From Pontederia crassipes (taxonomy: Eukaryota > Streptophyta > Magnoliopsida > Commelinales > Pontederiaceae), in NCBI GenBank assembly GCA_030549335.1, contig CM060195.1, forward strand, positions 14,315,501 through 14,379,500: 64,000 bases of DNA, read 5' to 3'. Below the pieces are notes generated by a model. That model did no database searches and was not told where the DNA came from. It saw only the letters and a program-made list of their open reading frames with translations. Position 1 is the stretch's first letter; the number at the start of each line of letters is the position of its first letter. The translations under genes and the position numbers were made by a program. This document shows positions 45,695 to 58,942 of this stretch, piece by piece.

Positions 45695-46600
45695 TTTCTT
45701 TTCTTTTCCTTATTCCGAGTGCATCGAAGAAGACAACGAGAAATGGAGGGATTCAAAGTTCAAATCATCTTCCTCCGATGTACAGACAGTTTTATTGACC
45801 ATTCAAGTTTCAACGTTTCAACTCAAGTGTAATACATCCATTTAAAGTTAAAAGTTAAAACTGCACTAGAACTTGTACTGGCACAAAGATTTAGACGTGC
45901 AGAACATCCGAAATTACAAGTTTTCTTCTTAATTTTTTTTTATAGTTACTGGTCAATCAAAAATACTTTTTTTAATCGATCACACTTTTGGAGAATAATT
46001 TCTTCCTTAAATAATGCAAATAATAACTGTCGATATAAAAAAAATTGTCTCTAAACGGAAGCGCATAACATGCCATGAAACAACCTAATTGTTTTTTAAG
46101 TAGGGGCAATTTAAACTTTTGGATAAAAAATCTCCCTTCTATATAAAGACCTAAAGTCCTATTGTTAGTCCCTTTCCTCCAATTGATAACTTGAGGGCTA
46201 GAACTTCAGGAAGGAGAACATCAAGAACAAGGAGCAAGAGGAAGGAAAGAAAGGAACAAGAGAAAAATTCAAGATCAAAGTATGTAAAGAAATTCAATCC
46301 CTCTCTTTTTTCTCAATGGCCTTCTTGTATTGGATTGAGACTTGAGGATGCCATGTTCCGAAATTGAATCGTGATTAAAGGTTATATGACTTTCAGGACT
46401 AGATCTACTTTTTTTACAATTACATCTATTGTTTAATATATGTTTTATGCCCTACTTTTGATGTTTGATGATTTTAAGGGAAAACCCTAGAACTTGTACG
46501 TTCATGATGTTATGTTGTTTAATACCTTGTTAGAACATGTTCCTATGTTTATAAAATATGCCCTAATTATGTTTTGATGATATATATGTTTTTTGGTTCA
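45695..46600. other. 3' flank of the DUF7804-like gene and AT-rich intergenic DNA
   Basis: No gene is recognised. A TATATAAAG near 46141 followed by a purine-rich AAGGAGAAC / GGAGCAAGAGGAAGG stretch (46210-46260) resembles a promoter and leader, possibly of the retroelement sequence that follows. Confidence 0.35.
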
Positions 46601-48784
46601 AGTTCATGTAAAACATGTATTTTTGCATTTAACATCATCTTTTCAGAACGCTAGCATGACCGTGCAAACCCTTGAAACCAGGGAAACATGGGCTCTATAA
46701 CGATCGTGATGATTTCACGATCGTTACGAGATGCGAAAATAGAGGCTCTATAACAATCGTGAAAATGAACATCATGATCGTTATCGGCCACTAGCACGGG
46801 CGTGACAATCCTCTTATGGGCGCTGTGACTTAAGATGCTCCTATGTCATTTTAAAGCCTATTTTCAAAGTATACTTTTATTGTATTAATGATTGATGATT
46901 AGATAGAAAGCTATATATATGAATTGTATATTCCCCCATACCTTGGTTAAAAATATGAAGATTGAGAGACCTAATAATGAAGATTGAGAGATGTAATAAT
47001 AATTGTTATGTGCTAATCATAATGCATCTAGTTGATTGAATTTTCAAGAAATAATTATTCTTATACATTGATGTATGTATTTCCTTCGAGAATAATTATT
47101 CTCATAACGACAATGGTATATGTATTCCTAGTCACCTTTCGCCGAAGGGAGCATTGTCTTCAAAGCTTAGCTAATATATTGTGAAGGCAACAACATAACC
47201 TTCAACTATCATAAGTAAGGGTGTTCACGGGTCGGGTTTGACCCGACCCGACCCCGGATCCGACCCGACCCACCCGATTTTGATCGGGTCGGGTCACCCC
47301 TTTTTTTTATGGCTGGATCGGGTCGGGTGGTCGGGTAACCTGACCACCATTTTTTCTTTAAATTTTTTTCTTACTTTTATCTATTATTTAATATTAAAAA
47401 ATTATATGATATTTATTTAAAAAGCATAAAATAACTTAATCAATATTTAAACATTATTTTACACATTTAAAATATTTTATTTTAATATTTTTTATTTTTT
47501 ATACATAATATAGGCTAAAAACTAAAAATATTAAAAAAACGGGTCTTCGGGTCGGGTCGGGTTGACTCGGGTCAGAAAATTCCGACCCGTACCTGACCCG
47601 ACCCATGGTCGGGTTGGGGTCGGATTCGTGGTCGGATCCGACCCGACCACGGATCCAACCCGACCCAAACTAGTTTGGATCGGGTCGGGTTGTCGGGTTG
47701 GCGGGTCGACCCAACCCGCTGAACACCCTAATTATAAGATCAAAGATTTAAGGGCCGAGATGCTTACGAAAGTAGCGCCAGAAAGGGTTATAAAGCAATG
47801 CCACTTATATGCCTATTGATTGAATGATGGTTGTTTATGAGTGTTCCATACTACTCGTATGTTGATAATTATTTACATGTCTTATCATGCCATTTTGATC
47901 ATGCATGATAATAGATTGTTATAATTCATTGACATGTAAATCAAGCATCCAATCTTCTTTCTCTACTCACTTTGATTTACTCGAGGCTGAGTGATAGGAT
48001 GAATCTCAATGTACATCAAAAGAGGTGTTGATCATTGTTTTTAAGTGAGGGCGAGAGACCATCTTAGAACCTAGCATTGCGTGAGACCGAGAGGTGAACC
48101 CATTTGGATTTATGTTATTTGTTCTCATTGACATGAATTTATTTCTATCGGAGAGGGGATTTATTTGTCCATTGGTGATTCATCCTAGGCCAAGAGGTTT
48201 GATGAATCTCAATATACATCTAAAGAGATATTGATTGCCATTACTGAGTGAAGCTAAAAGGATAAGCTTGGGTTGGTTAAAGTCGAGAGGTGATCCAACT
48301 TGGATAGATAAATTTGGATCTTGTTTAGCCACAAGACTATTAGAGATTACATCTAATTGAGTGATTTTGGCCTTGTAGCATCTAGGTTTTATGCATGAGA
48401 GTGAGAGTTCATTGGATGACGATTACCACGATAATGTAATCACCTTGTGTCGAAGTTATCAAATTGTTGAATTTGTGATTTTATTGACATAAGAATAATG
48501 TATATAGTCCCATGCCTTAGTGTCCATTACTACTATTAACAATATGAATTTGTTCTCCTATTTTTTCATTGTTTATATTTCTCAAACTAAATTGAAAAAT
48601 CTATAAAAATTAGAGTAATTCTTACTTTTTATAATTTTAGTTTTTACCATCCACACTTACTCCTTTTGATCTTTAGATTAATCTTATCACTCAAAGTAAT
48701 TTTAAAGCAATTATGATAACTCAGTGCACTTTCCTTGTGTATCGACCCTCAAGTACTACATCAATAGCTTTTCAGTAGCAGTAT
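46600..48784 (+). mobile_element. Tat-like LTR sequence (fossil), interrupted by a TIR element and by a Gypsy element
   Basis: CACGATCGTT / GATCGTGA motifs at 46660-46800 resemble those in the 22940-24300 remnant. The right end carries a Tat-type LTR-end layout: AACTCAGTGCACTTTCCTTG, then GTGTATCGACCCTCAAGTAC. It is cut at 48784 by the minus-strand Gypsy element and resumes at 60620 with AGTATTGATTTGTGTG. The left boundary is uncertain. The family call is by resemblance. Confidence 0.4.
47219..47728. mobile_element. GGGTCGGGT-rich TIR element (PIF/Harbinger-like MITE)
   Basis: The ends GGGTGTTCACGGG and CCCGCTGAACACCC are inverted repeats. TAA directly flanks both sides (47216-47218 and 47729-47731), fitting a TWA-type 3-bp target duplication. 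Both terminal regions consist of GGGTCGGGT / GACCCGACCC repeats in both orientations, around a very AT-rich centre (about 47350-47540). It is non-coding; frames through it are repeat artefacts. Confidence 0.6.
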
Positions 48785-49933
48785 TGTAATGCCTCGAGAC
48801 CCACGTGACTTTCACGTGCTCAGAGTTGTCCTAAAGGCACTACTCAATCTTCTATAAAATATTTTTACGGAATAAAATTTATTAAGTGTGGAATATAAAC
48901 AATAAATGCGGAAGACTTTTCAATAATAATAGCTAATAATTTATAATATTCAAAATAACTAAAATATCAATAAGTTCACAATTCTAATAAATGCAGAAAT
49001 AATAAAAACTAGACAACTCATCTAGAAATATGTGCAACATCTGTCTATCACTGAGCATAGCCACATACAGGACCATCATCTATAGCTCTCTCATCTGCAC
49101 GGATTCAGGTAAAGGAAAAAATATCCATGAGTATGAAAATACTCAGTACATAGGGTCTACTAAATAATCCATATGCTCAATCGAAAATAAGATACGATCA
49201 ATGATGAGTCAATTGAGCAATCAATACAATAATCAATTAACACTATAACGATTAATCAATATGAGCAATTATATCAAGCTATGATCAAAAGATCAATCAA
49301 TAGCGATAACAATTAATAATTGTCTGATCAACTAGATTGATGATTCAATATACCAATATGACAATAAAATCATAGATGAATAGGAAGGATCAGAAAAATG
49401 TCAGATAACCAATCAATATTAATTTAACAATTAACGATATCAATGATGCTTGATCACTATGACATTATTCAATTTAACAATTTTTAATTCAATGTCAATG
49501 GTCATTGGTCAATAACAATTCCATTCGATTCAATGGGCGGAAGCAATGCTAGTCAACGCCAGTATTCAAATGACTATGATCTATTCAATTCAATTCGATT
49601 TCAATCCAACTCAATTCGGTTCGATTTTAATTCAATTCAATTCAATTTACAATGTTCGGAGTTATCAAATTCAATGGAGCGCTCAGTGCCACGGCAATCG
49701 ACCCAATAATATAGCGCTAATAATTATTCGTGAATGGCGGGGGACCATGACCAAACACAGGACAGTCGTAGCTTTTCTAAAGGATGATGACGTCTCAAAC
49801 CTTTAGATGCACTATCTGCCCCATTCAATTCAATTCGATTCGATTCAATAACAATGTGATCCGGGGACTTGGAGACAATCAGAGAACATGAAGATCCAAC
49901 AACTTTCAACTTTCATATTGTTTACCTAAAATG

Positions 49934-51305
49934 TGTTGGATCTAAGTTTTAATGACATATAAAATTATATTTTGATGATACAAACCTCGAACGATTAAAG
50001 TTAAAATGCTGAAAAAGTTTAAAGAAAAATGGATAACTTTATACACAAACTTTGATTACATAATTGACTATGAAATGATCGATTTTGAATATTAGTCATC
50101 AAAGTTGTAGAGAATTCTGTTAGCTTTCCATAGACTCCAAGATCATCTAATTTGGATAATCGTGCAGAAAATTATGCTCAAAATAATGCAGGTCGGTCAA
50201 CCTGTCGTTCGAAGCTATGAAGGCCGGTCGACCGATCGGAGATACCGATCGACGGATCAATGCGTAACTGCTTAAATCAAAACTGCGAGACTGTACCGGT
50301 CGACAAACCGGTCGATGCACTGGCTGATCGATCAACTCAATAGCCAAAAATCAAAATTGTGAGTCTGTACCGATCGAGACACCGGTTGATAGTCCGGTTG
50401 ACCGACCATCTCCGGTAATTGGAGAAATGGTGCAATGGTCACATAGACCGATCGATCGGCCTTGAAACCGATCGATTGATATTCAGTAGAAGAAAAGATG
50501 AGACGTTATCGATCGATGTTTTGGTCGAAGGATCGGTCGACCGGACAGTATCAAAACGATGAAAAAGATACAACGGTCACATAGAACGATCCAGATGTGC
50601 GATCGACCGGCCTCCGAGTCAAATGAACAGTAATGGTCAAATTTGAAGGAGAAATTTGTGGAACAAATTTTGGACGAATTTTTCACACCCTAAAGGCTAT
50701 AAAAGGAGTGGCAAAGCTAGAGGCAAATGCACCCATTCACTCATTGAAGAAAAACTTCAAGTTATCAAAGGGAGATAAATTCTTGAAGTTTTCATTCTAT
50801 AACTTTCTCTTCTTTCTCTCTTCTCTTGTTGTGAGCATAGATTTGTAAAAGAAAGAAACATTTTTGTTAAGAAAAAATAGAAAGAGCTCCTGCATAAAAG
50901 ATGTTCAAAATCTTACCTCTTGAGCGAGAGAAATAGATTAGCTTCCTAGGAGGAGAAGTTGCCTTGCATCTCGAAGTGGAGAAAAGGTAGTTGATGTAAA
51001 GGACTTTCTTCCTTGCCCCATTTGGAATAAAGGAAGAGATTAGTGGAATCTTTGGTGGTCTCGAGGTCAAGAAGTCGGAGTAGGGACGTAGACTAAGGTG
51101 TGACCAAACCTCGTCAACAACCATCCGTGTTCATTGTGTTTGATTTCTCTCTCTCTCCGCGTTCAAATTATGATCTGAATTGCTTTATTCTAAAAGGTTT
51201 TAAGAATCTATTTTTGTGCTTCCGCAACGTGTTTTTTTTTGTGAAATCGATATTTTCGATTGAACACCAATTCACCCCCCTCTTGGTGTCCTTTGAGATC
51301 CTACA
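49934..51305 (+). repeat. 5' LTR of the Sirevirus-like element
   Basis: 1372 bases. It contains many GGTCGACCGG-like sites (about 50190-50620), a GGCTATAAAAGGAGTG TATA-type box near 50695, and the CACCAATTCACCCCCCTC end shared with the solo LTR at 29191. Confidence 0.9.
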
Positions 51306-53189
51306 ATTAGTATCAGAGTGGGTTGCTCTTATTTTGGATTTTTGAATCATTTTATTTTCAGATCTAATTTTCTTTAAATCTAATCGTTTTAAGATTCAAT
51401 CATCGTGTTTTAAGATTTAACAATATTCAAGAGCCATGACATCAAGTGGAATTAGTTTTGCCGAAGGGCAATCATTTAGTCGTCCTCCCCTTTTGAATGC
51501 ATCACATTTTGCATATTGGAAAATTAGAATTTAAGCATATATTTGTTCTAATGATATCGACATGTGAGACATAGTTGAAAAAAGTTATTATGTTAATGAA
51601 AAGTTACCTACTAATTCTTTTCAAAACTTGATTGGAAAGCCAAAAATATATTTTATTGTGCTTTGGATTTAACGAATTTCAATCGGATTTCTAATTACAA
51701 AAGTGCAATCGAAATTTGGAAGAAACTCATTACTAATTATGAAGGAACGAATAATGTCAAAGAATCTAGATTAAATATTTTAAATCATTAATATAATTCC
51801 TTCAAAATGCATGAAAATGAATCCATAAATGATATGGTTGTTCAGTTTAATGATATTTTGAATGGCTTAGCCTCATTGGGTGAGCCAAGAACTAACCCCC
51901 AAAAAGTGAAAAAGATTCTCAGGTCTCTCTCCTCCAAATGGCATACGAAGCGGACCATGATTAAAGAAAAAAGATCTGAATAAATTAGATTTTGATGATC
52001 TTATTGGTTCACTTTTAACATATAAGATCTCAATCCAAGAAGATCAAGAAGAAAAAACCCCCAAGAAAAAAATATTGGCATTGAAGGCAAATACAATAGA
52101 AGAAGATTCAAGTGAAGAGGAAGTGGATGAAAAGAAACTCGCACTCTACACAAAAAAATTAGTTAAGTATCTCAAACTGGTTAAAAAGAAAGACAAGAAC
52201 GAGAAGCCAACAAGAAAATCATACAAAGACCACAAAGAAGAAAAATCCCAGAAAGGTAAAAAGAAAAAAATATGAAAAGTCTAGTGAAACAAGTAGTTCA
52301 TCAAGCTCTTCTAGTAATGAAGCATACATATGCTTGATGGCACACGACGATGAGGTAATTTCTAACCCTTCAAATTCAAATTATGACTCATCGAATTCTT
52401 CCGAAGAAAATATTTTTTAGATGTGAATAAAGAATTCTCATCTCTTATAAAAAGATATTTCTCACTTAAGGAAGAAAATGAGAAGTTAATACATGAGATC
52501 GAAAAATTAAAAGAAGAAAATGATATATGCCTTATGGAAAATGAAAATTTCAAAAATGAAATCGAAACTTTGAAAATTACACATGCATGTGAAATTGTAA
52601 AACTAGCATGTTGTTTAGACAATGTAAAGAAGGAAAATGACCTTTTGAAAAACTCACAAAATAAGACTACTTCTCATATAACGACAAATAATCTTAGGAA
52701 TAATTTTGGACATGAAAATTCTTATTGGAAATCCAAATATAGAAAATCACATCTCAAATGTTTTACATGTGGATTTCATGGTCATTATGCATATCAATGT
52801 AAAATAAGAAAATCATTACAACATGACATGATTTGAATTCCGAAAGGAATATCATCTAACAAAATCGGACCCAGAAAAGTTTGGGTACGAAAAATTACTT
52901 TATTGCTTTTTAGGTGTGCCTCACATGCAAATGACATATGGAGTTGGAGATGTGAATGCACAAAGGTTATGGTAAAAATATTAATGTCACTCAAAAATTC
53001 AAAACTACCATTTTTAAGAGAGGAACATATAAATGAAAATTGGTAAAGTGACAGGGGAAGCATGATTAAAATTTATTTTAACATACCATGGACATCATTG
53101 TTGAATCAAAGTTTTATGACATATTTTGATTCTTAATATATTTTTATCTTGGCTTTCATAAATTAATTTTAATTATAAAATAGCCATAA

Positions 53190-53555
53190 ATTTAGGGGGA
53201 GTTATCTTTCAAAACTTGCAATACCCTACATGTTTATTATATAAAAAGGAAGGGGGAAGAATAAATTTTTTGAAAAATTGATTAAGGGGAAGTAACATAT
53301 GATTTCTTATATGCTTCAAATATATAAATTGTTCTTTTTGATGAAACAAAAGGGGGAGAAGTATAGGAGAAATATGATCTGAATATCACGTTATATGAAG
53401 AGTATCTTACAATTAATATTTATGTGAATATCTACCAATGTAAGGAAAGCTGTGTTAGGGGGAGTAAAATTATTTTTTACAAGAATTTTACAACTTTTTT
53501 GCAACTTACACATTTTTCATATTTCTCGATTTATCTTCATAAAAAAGGGGGAGAT
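53190..53555 (+). promoter_or_regulatory. Multiple polypurine tracts before the 3' LTR
   Basis: Runs of the form AGGGGGA occur near 53194, 53251, 53285, 53351, 53457 and 53545. The last (AAAAAAGGGGGAGAT) abuts the LTR and is the probable plus-strand primer. Several such tracts upstream of the 3' LTR are characteristic of Sireviruses. Confidence 0.7.
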
Positions 53556-54939
53556 TATTGGATCTAAGTTTTAATGACATATAAAATTATATTTTGAAGA
53601 TACAAACCTCGAACGATTAAAGTTAAAGCGTTGAAAAAATTTAAAGAAAAATGGATAAGTTTATGCTGATTACATAATTGACTATGAAATGATTAGATTT
53701 TGGATGAATATTGGTCATCAAATTTATAGAGAATTCTGTTAACTTTCCATAGACTCCAAGATCATCTAATTTGAATAACCGTGCAAAAAGTTATGCTCAA
53801 AATAGTGCAGGTCGATCAACCTGCCGGTCGAAGCTATGAAGGCCGGTCGAGATAGTTCGGTCGACCGATTGGAGATACCGGTCGACCGATCAATGCGTAA
53901 ACTGCTCAAATCAAAACTGCGAGACTGTATTGGTCGACAAATCGGTCGATGCACCGACCGATCGATCAGCCTAACGGCTACAAATCAAAACTGCAATACT
54001 GTACCGATCGAGACACCGATCGATAGTTCGGACGATCGACCGGTTGCGGTAACTGGAGAAATGGTGCAACGGTCACATAGACCGGTCGATCGGCCTTGGA
54101 ACCGGTCGATTGATATTCAGTAGAGGAAAAGATGAGACATTACCGATCGATGTATCGGTTGAAGGACCGGTCGACTGGACAACATCAAAACGATGAAAAT
54201 GATACAACGATCACATAGACCGGTCGACCGGTCCAGATGTGCGATCGACCGGCCTCCGAGTCAAATGAATAATAACGTTTGAAGGAGGAATTTGTGAAAC
54301 AAATTCTGGACGAATTTTTCACATGCTGAAGACTATAAAAGGAGTGCCAAAGCTAGAGGCAAATACACTCATTTACTCATTGAAGAAAAACTTCAAGTTA
54401 TCAAAGGGAGATCAATTCTTGAAGTTTTTATTCTATAGCTTTCTTTTCTTTCTCTCTTCTCTTCTTGTGAGCATAGATTTGTAAAAGAGAGAAACATTTT
54501 TGTTAGGAAAAAACAGAGAGAGCTCATGTGTAAAAGATGTTCAAAATTTTACTTTTTGAGCGAGAGAAATAGATTACCTTCTTAGGAGGAGAGGTTGCCT
54601 TGCCTTTCGAAGAGGAAAAAAGGTGATTGATGTAAAGGGCTTTCTTCCTTGCCCCATTTGGAACAAAGGAAGGGATTAGTGGAATCTCCGACGGTCTCGA
54701 GGTCGAGAAGTCGGAGCGGGACGTAGGCCAAGGTGTGGCCGAACCTCGTCAACAACCACCGATATTGATTGTGTTTGATTTCTCTCTCTCTCTCCGTTCA
54801 TATTATGATCTGAATTGCTTTATTCTAAAAGGTTTTAAGAATCTGTTGTTCTGCTTCCGCAATGTGTTTTTTTTGTGAAATCGATATTTTCGATTGAGCA
54901 CCAATTCACCCCCCTCTTGGTGCCCTTTGGGATCCTACA
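53556..54939 (+). repeat. 3' LTR of the Sirevirus-like element
   Basis: 1384 bases, colinear with 49934-51305, with the same GGTCGACCGG-type motifs (53840-54260) and a GACTATAAAAGGAGTG box near 54331. Ends GATCCTACA followed by the AAATG target copy. Confidence 0.9.
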
Positions 54940-57900
54940 AAATGTCTATCTTTTAATAATTTTAATTTAGGTGAAATAAGACCCAATAAAAAAGACTACT
55001 AAATCAATATCATAAAAATAAGATTGAATATGATAACAAAATATGATCACATATGATAATGATATGATGATTAAATATGATAAAAATATAATCAAGAATT
55101 ATCACAATATGATTAGCACAATCAATAATAATTCAATCAATAAATTATATTTCAATAATAATAACAACAAGATAATTATTATAAAACTAATGAAATAATT
55201 AATTACTAAAATAACTCTCAATTCTGATAAATTCAATTATTCTTATTTTATTTTCTCTCTCCTATTCACTTATGCCCCCATTGCCCCCTTTTTTTATCTT
55301 TCTCTCTCATCATACTTCATGGCTACTTAATTTGTTTAATCCTCTTTTCTTATTTTCCTCTCCTTCTCTCTACCCTTTTCTCCCTCTGACTTCCATCCAC
55401 CCGTAATGGCGCCATCAATCTCTTTTTTTTTTCTTTTTGCTTTTATCCCTTCTCCCTCGCGTTCTCTCCATTACTGTCCACCAACAGAAAATTGATTTTT
55501 ATTTATTTTTATTTTTTTCCTTGGGCAAAGCGTTTTATCCCTTTTTCTCCTCTCACCCTCTCGGTATTGACTGCCCTTTTATCTTTTTTCTTTTTCTTTT
55601 TTTCCTTCGACACCGAACGCTGCATTGCATAATGAGTCATCTTCTCGATTCTCTCTCTCCCTTAAAATTCACACCAATTCATTCCTTTTTTTCGCACAGT
55701 CGAAAGGATTAAATAAATTAAATCCTAAAAAATCAATTATTGCCGTCGTTTTAAAATAATTGCACAATGTAATAAGCCTACCGATCCCCCTTACATACTT
55801 GGTTTCACATCTAGCCATTCGACGTCTAATCACGCCTTGCCGTCATCTGAACGTCATGCCTCTACTGCCAGACACCGAGAATCAAAGAGGAGGAAACTCC
55901 TTTAACGGTTGGCCCTAAGGATTTATTTATAGGGCTCTAGATACTCGATTTCCAATCCATCTATAACTTCCAATCCCAATCAAATTTAATCTTTTAATTA
56001 ATCTCTTTTAACAATTCTGATTTATTTTAATAATTAAATAATTCCGAATTTAATTAAACTCCTCCCCTATTTTCCTTTATTTTCGTAATTATCTATAATA
56101 ATAATATTAATGACCATATTTCTCATAATAAAAATAATAAACTATTATTTTCTCAACTCTAAAAAATCGGGGTCGTTACATCATAACCTCCTTAAAAATA
56201 AATTCTTCCTCGAATTTGCTTAAAAGAAAAATATGATATTTATTTAAACGACTCTAGAGAATCATTTCCGATCTCTTCTTCAAATTCTCAGGTGGCATCT
56301 TTATCCTCTCATGTGTCTAACCCACCTTCACTATTGATGACATCTTGTTCCTTCAATACTTCGCATGGTATTCAAATTTCAATTGGTGGTTTTGCATATG
56401 TCAAATCCTCATTCTGATTTGATTCTTCCAATCTCACCATGTTAGCCTACTATTTTTGTCTCATGTAGTCCGCCTTCAACGTTTTTCGATGAGATAAATT
56501 TTATCAATATTCCTTCAGTTATTTCTTTTTATGACAATAACTACTATGCATCAACTTTGCTCCAACGTGGGTGACATGATCTATCATATACACATGGCTG
56601 TGAAGGTGTCATGTCTAGTGTCGGAGTCACGACTGTTGCCACATACTAACTGCGCCGATGGGAGCTGATAGTTCACTCCAGTCCAATGCACAAGTCCAGA
56701 ACATATTTTCTAAGGTCTAAATTGTCCATTCAGACTATTCATCCATGTGTGGATGGAAGGCGATGTAGAAGTTCAACAACATCCCAATTGCTTTATAGAT
56801 GCTTCATCAGTATGCATTGTAGATTCTTATCTGATGCAATGGATATCAGTACTCAATGTAGTCGGATAACCTCTTTAAAAAAATATTCATGAGGCTTCCG
56901 ATGGATTAACCTTTTTCTAGTGGGTATGACGTTGGATTAACATATTGATCCTCTATTACCCATATCACATCATTATTATGCTGAGTTTTTGGAAGCCTTC
57001 TAACGAAATCCATCATTACCTTTTTCCCAATGCTATTAAGGATTTCCAAGCTCTTGTAATACACCATGTGATCTCTGATGCTCCACTTCCATTTGTCGAC
57101 CTTCCATAGTAATTCTGACTGCATGCAAGATCTGCTATTATCATTGCACCATCATTGTTGGTCACTAGATTGATTTGGATGATGCAATTGCTCATTGCTC
57201 ATATTCCATCAACTCACCCCCAAACGAACAAGTGATCTTTCCAATTTTTCTACTTAAGATATTCTCAACTGAATTTGCTTTGTAGTTGATGACAAACTCG
57301 TAATCTTTCAGTAATTTGATCCATCTCCTTTTTTTTTCGACACGTGTTTAGACCTTATTTTGAGAAATTGTACCTCAACTTTGATGGTCTATGGAGAATT
57401 CAAGATCTTCACCTTACACATTGTGTCACCGACTCTTGGGGTGAAGACCACAATTGCTAATTTAAGATCGAGTATTGGGTAATTCATTTCATGCTTCTTT
57501 AATTGTCTTGATGCGTAGGCAACTATCTTCTTATGTGGCATCAAGACGCATGATATGTCGATGTTGTATGCATCGTTGTTGTGACATAACCTCATTGGCT
57601 TGAATATATTTTCAGGAAGGACATTCAAACTCTTCTCCAATTTCTAAAACCTATTTTAGTCTTTCCTGAGCCATTCAATTTTTTTATGTTCTTCTTAGTG
57701 AGGTTCGTCCACGGTGACACTATCATGTGACAATCTGGTGCGACTCTCCGATAATATCCTATAAGTATAAGAAAATTTTTTTCTCTTTAACACATTCTTT
57801 AGTTGAACTCATTTGGTTATAGCATCCATCTTTTGATATTCCATCTATGTCAATGATATTCCTTGACGAACATTATCTCATTATGTCAAAATTTGTACTT

Positions 57901-58942
57901 CAAGATTTTGACGTATACTTATTCTTCTTAATGTTTGCAGTGCGATCTGCAAATGTTCTGCATGTTCCTCTAGGCTCGACGAATATATTAGAATGTTGTC
58001 GATCTTGGGTTAACTAATGTAGTAACAACTATATTATAATTTCTCAACATATTTGAATGTTGACCTTCCTCCATACCATATGTGTGCGTGCCATTACTTT
58101 TGCTATTGAGTTCATGTGCTAACTTTTTATGGCAAATTATAACCTCCTTAGAAATATTGTCACATGAGTGCTTCCATTAAACACTCTACTTTTTAACGGT
58201 CGGTCTTTCATTTTTTATGAAAAGTAAACTATGAATTATATCCATTCCACATAACACATTCTATTTGGATACTAAAGTTTAATGGCAGCGAATATTACAA
58301 TTTAGACTTTGATTAAGTTTCAAGTCATGTCCTAACATATCAATCTATTTGGGTGATTTCTGCACCATTCATGAAGGCCTATTATTTTGTTGTTGCAAAG
58401 GTTCGACCCGCCTTGGTTCATCACAATCTCTTGGGAAGTGACCCATCTTGCCACAATTTAGGCATGCTCCTGTCTCCCAATAGCATTCACCATGATGCAT
58501 TTTGTGGCAGTGATTGCATGATTCTCTATGTGATGGAGACTCATTCCATGTTGGATATGACCTTCCTCGGTTGTAATTTTCTTGGTGCCGCTTCTCTCTT
58601 CTTTCATGTCTTCTATCTTTACTCCAAATACGATTATGATCATTACTGATATCCTCTTGATTTGGTTGAGTTGCGTTTGTTGCGTCGTCATTTTCAAGCA
58701 TGGTAGCGAACAATTCTGATAAAATTGATGAGAGGTCATCAACTTGGGAGACATCTGTGCTCACCGAACAATAAACATTATGATACAATTTAATAAGTAA
58801 GAATTTAATATCGTTATCGCAATGAAAACTTACTTGACCCTACTGGATGGCTGTAGTGGTTGCTTGTGACAGTTACACATGGACTCAATTCTATTTATTA
58901 GAGACAGCTAGGAAGTGCCTCTCCTTAGGTTCTGATACCTTT

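Larger units (their letters stand above)
49934..54939 (+). mobile_element. Sirevirus-like Ty1/Copia element carrying gag only (fossil)
   Basis: LTRs 49934-51305 and 53556-54939, starting TGTTGGATCT / TATTGGATCT and ending GATCCTACA, are flanked by the perfect 5-bp repeat AAATG (49929-49933 and 54940-54944). A primer-binding site TAGTATCAGAG follows the left LTR. The internal 2.25 kb has gag only: an N-terminal SFSRPPLLNASHFAYWKIRI segment near 51470, a Lys/Glu-rich part, a coiled-coil-like part (52423-52680) and a CCHC knuckle CFTCGFHGHYAYQC (near 52760). No protease, integrase or reverse transcriptase is recognisable. Before the right LTR lie several AGGGGGAG-type purine runs, a known Sirevirus feature. 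Gag has a few breaks. LTRs differ by somewhat under a tenth where compared, a few million years. A short gag-only element between complete LTRs fits the TR-GAG class of non-autonomous elements. Confidence 0.88.
48785..56180 (-). repeat. 3' LTR of the minus-strand Gypsy element, split by the Sirevirus-like insertion
   Basis: Starts TGTAATGCC and ends GGTCGTTACA on the plus strand, the inverse of a TGTAACGACC...TTACA LTR. About 2.4 kb remains if the insertion at 49934-54939 is left out. It carries the same (GAATT)n-type runs in inverted form (ATTCAATTCAATTCGATT) as the 10839 element. Confidence 0.85.
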
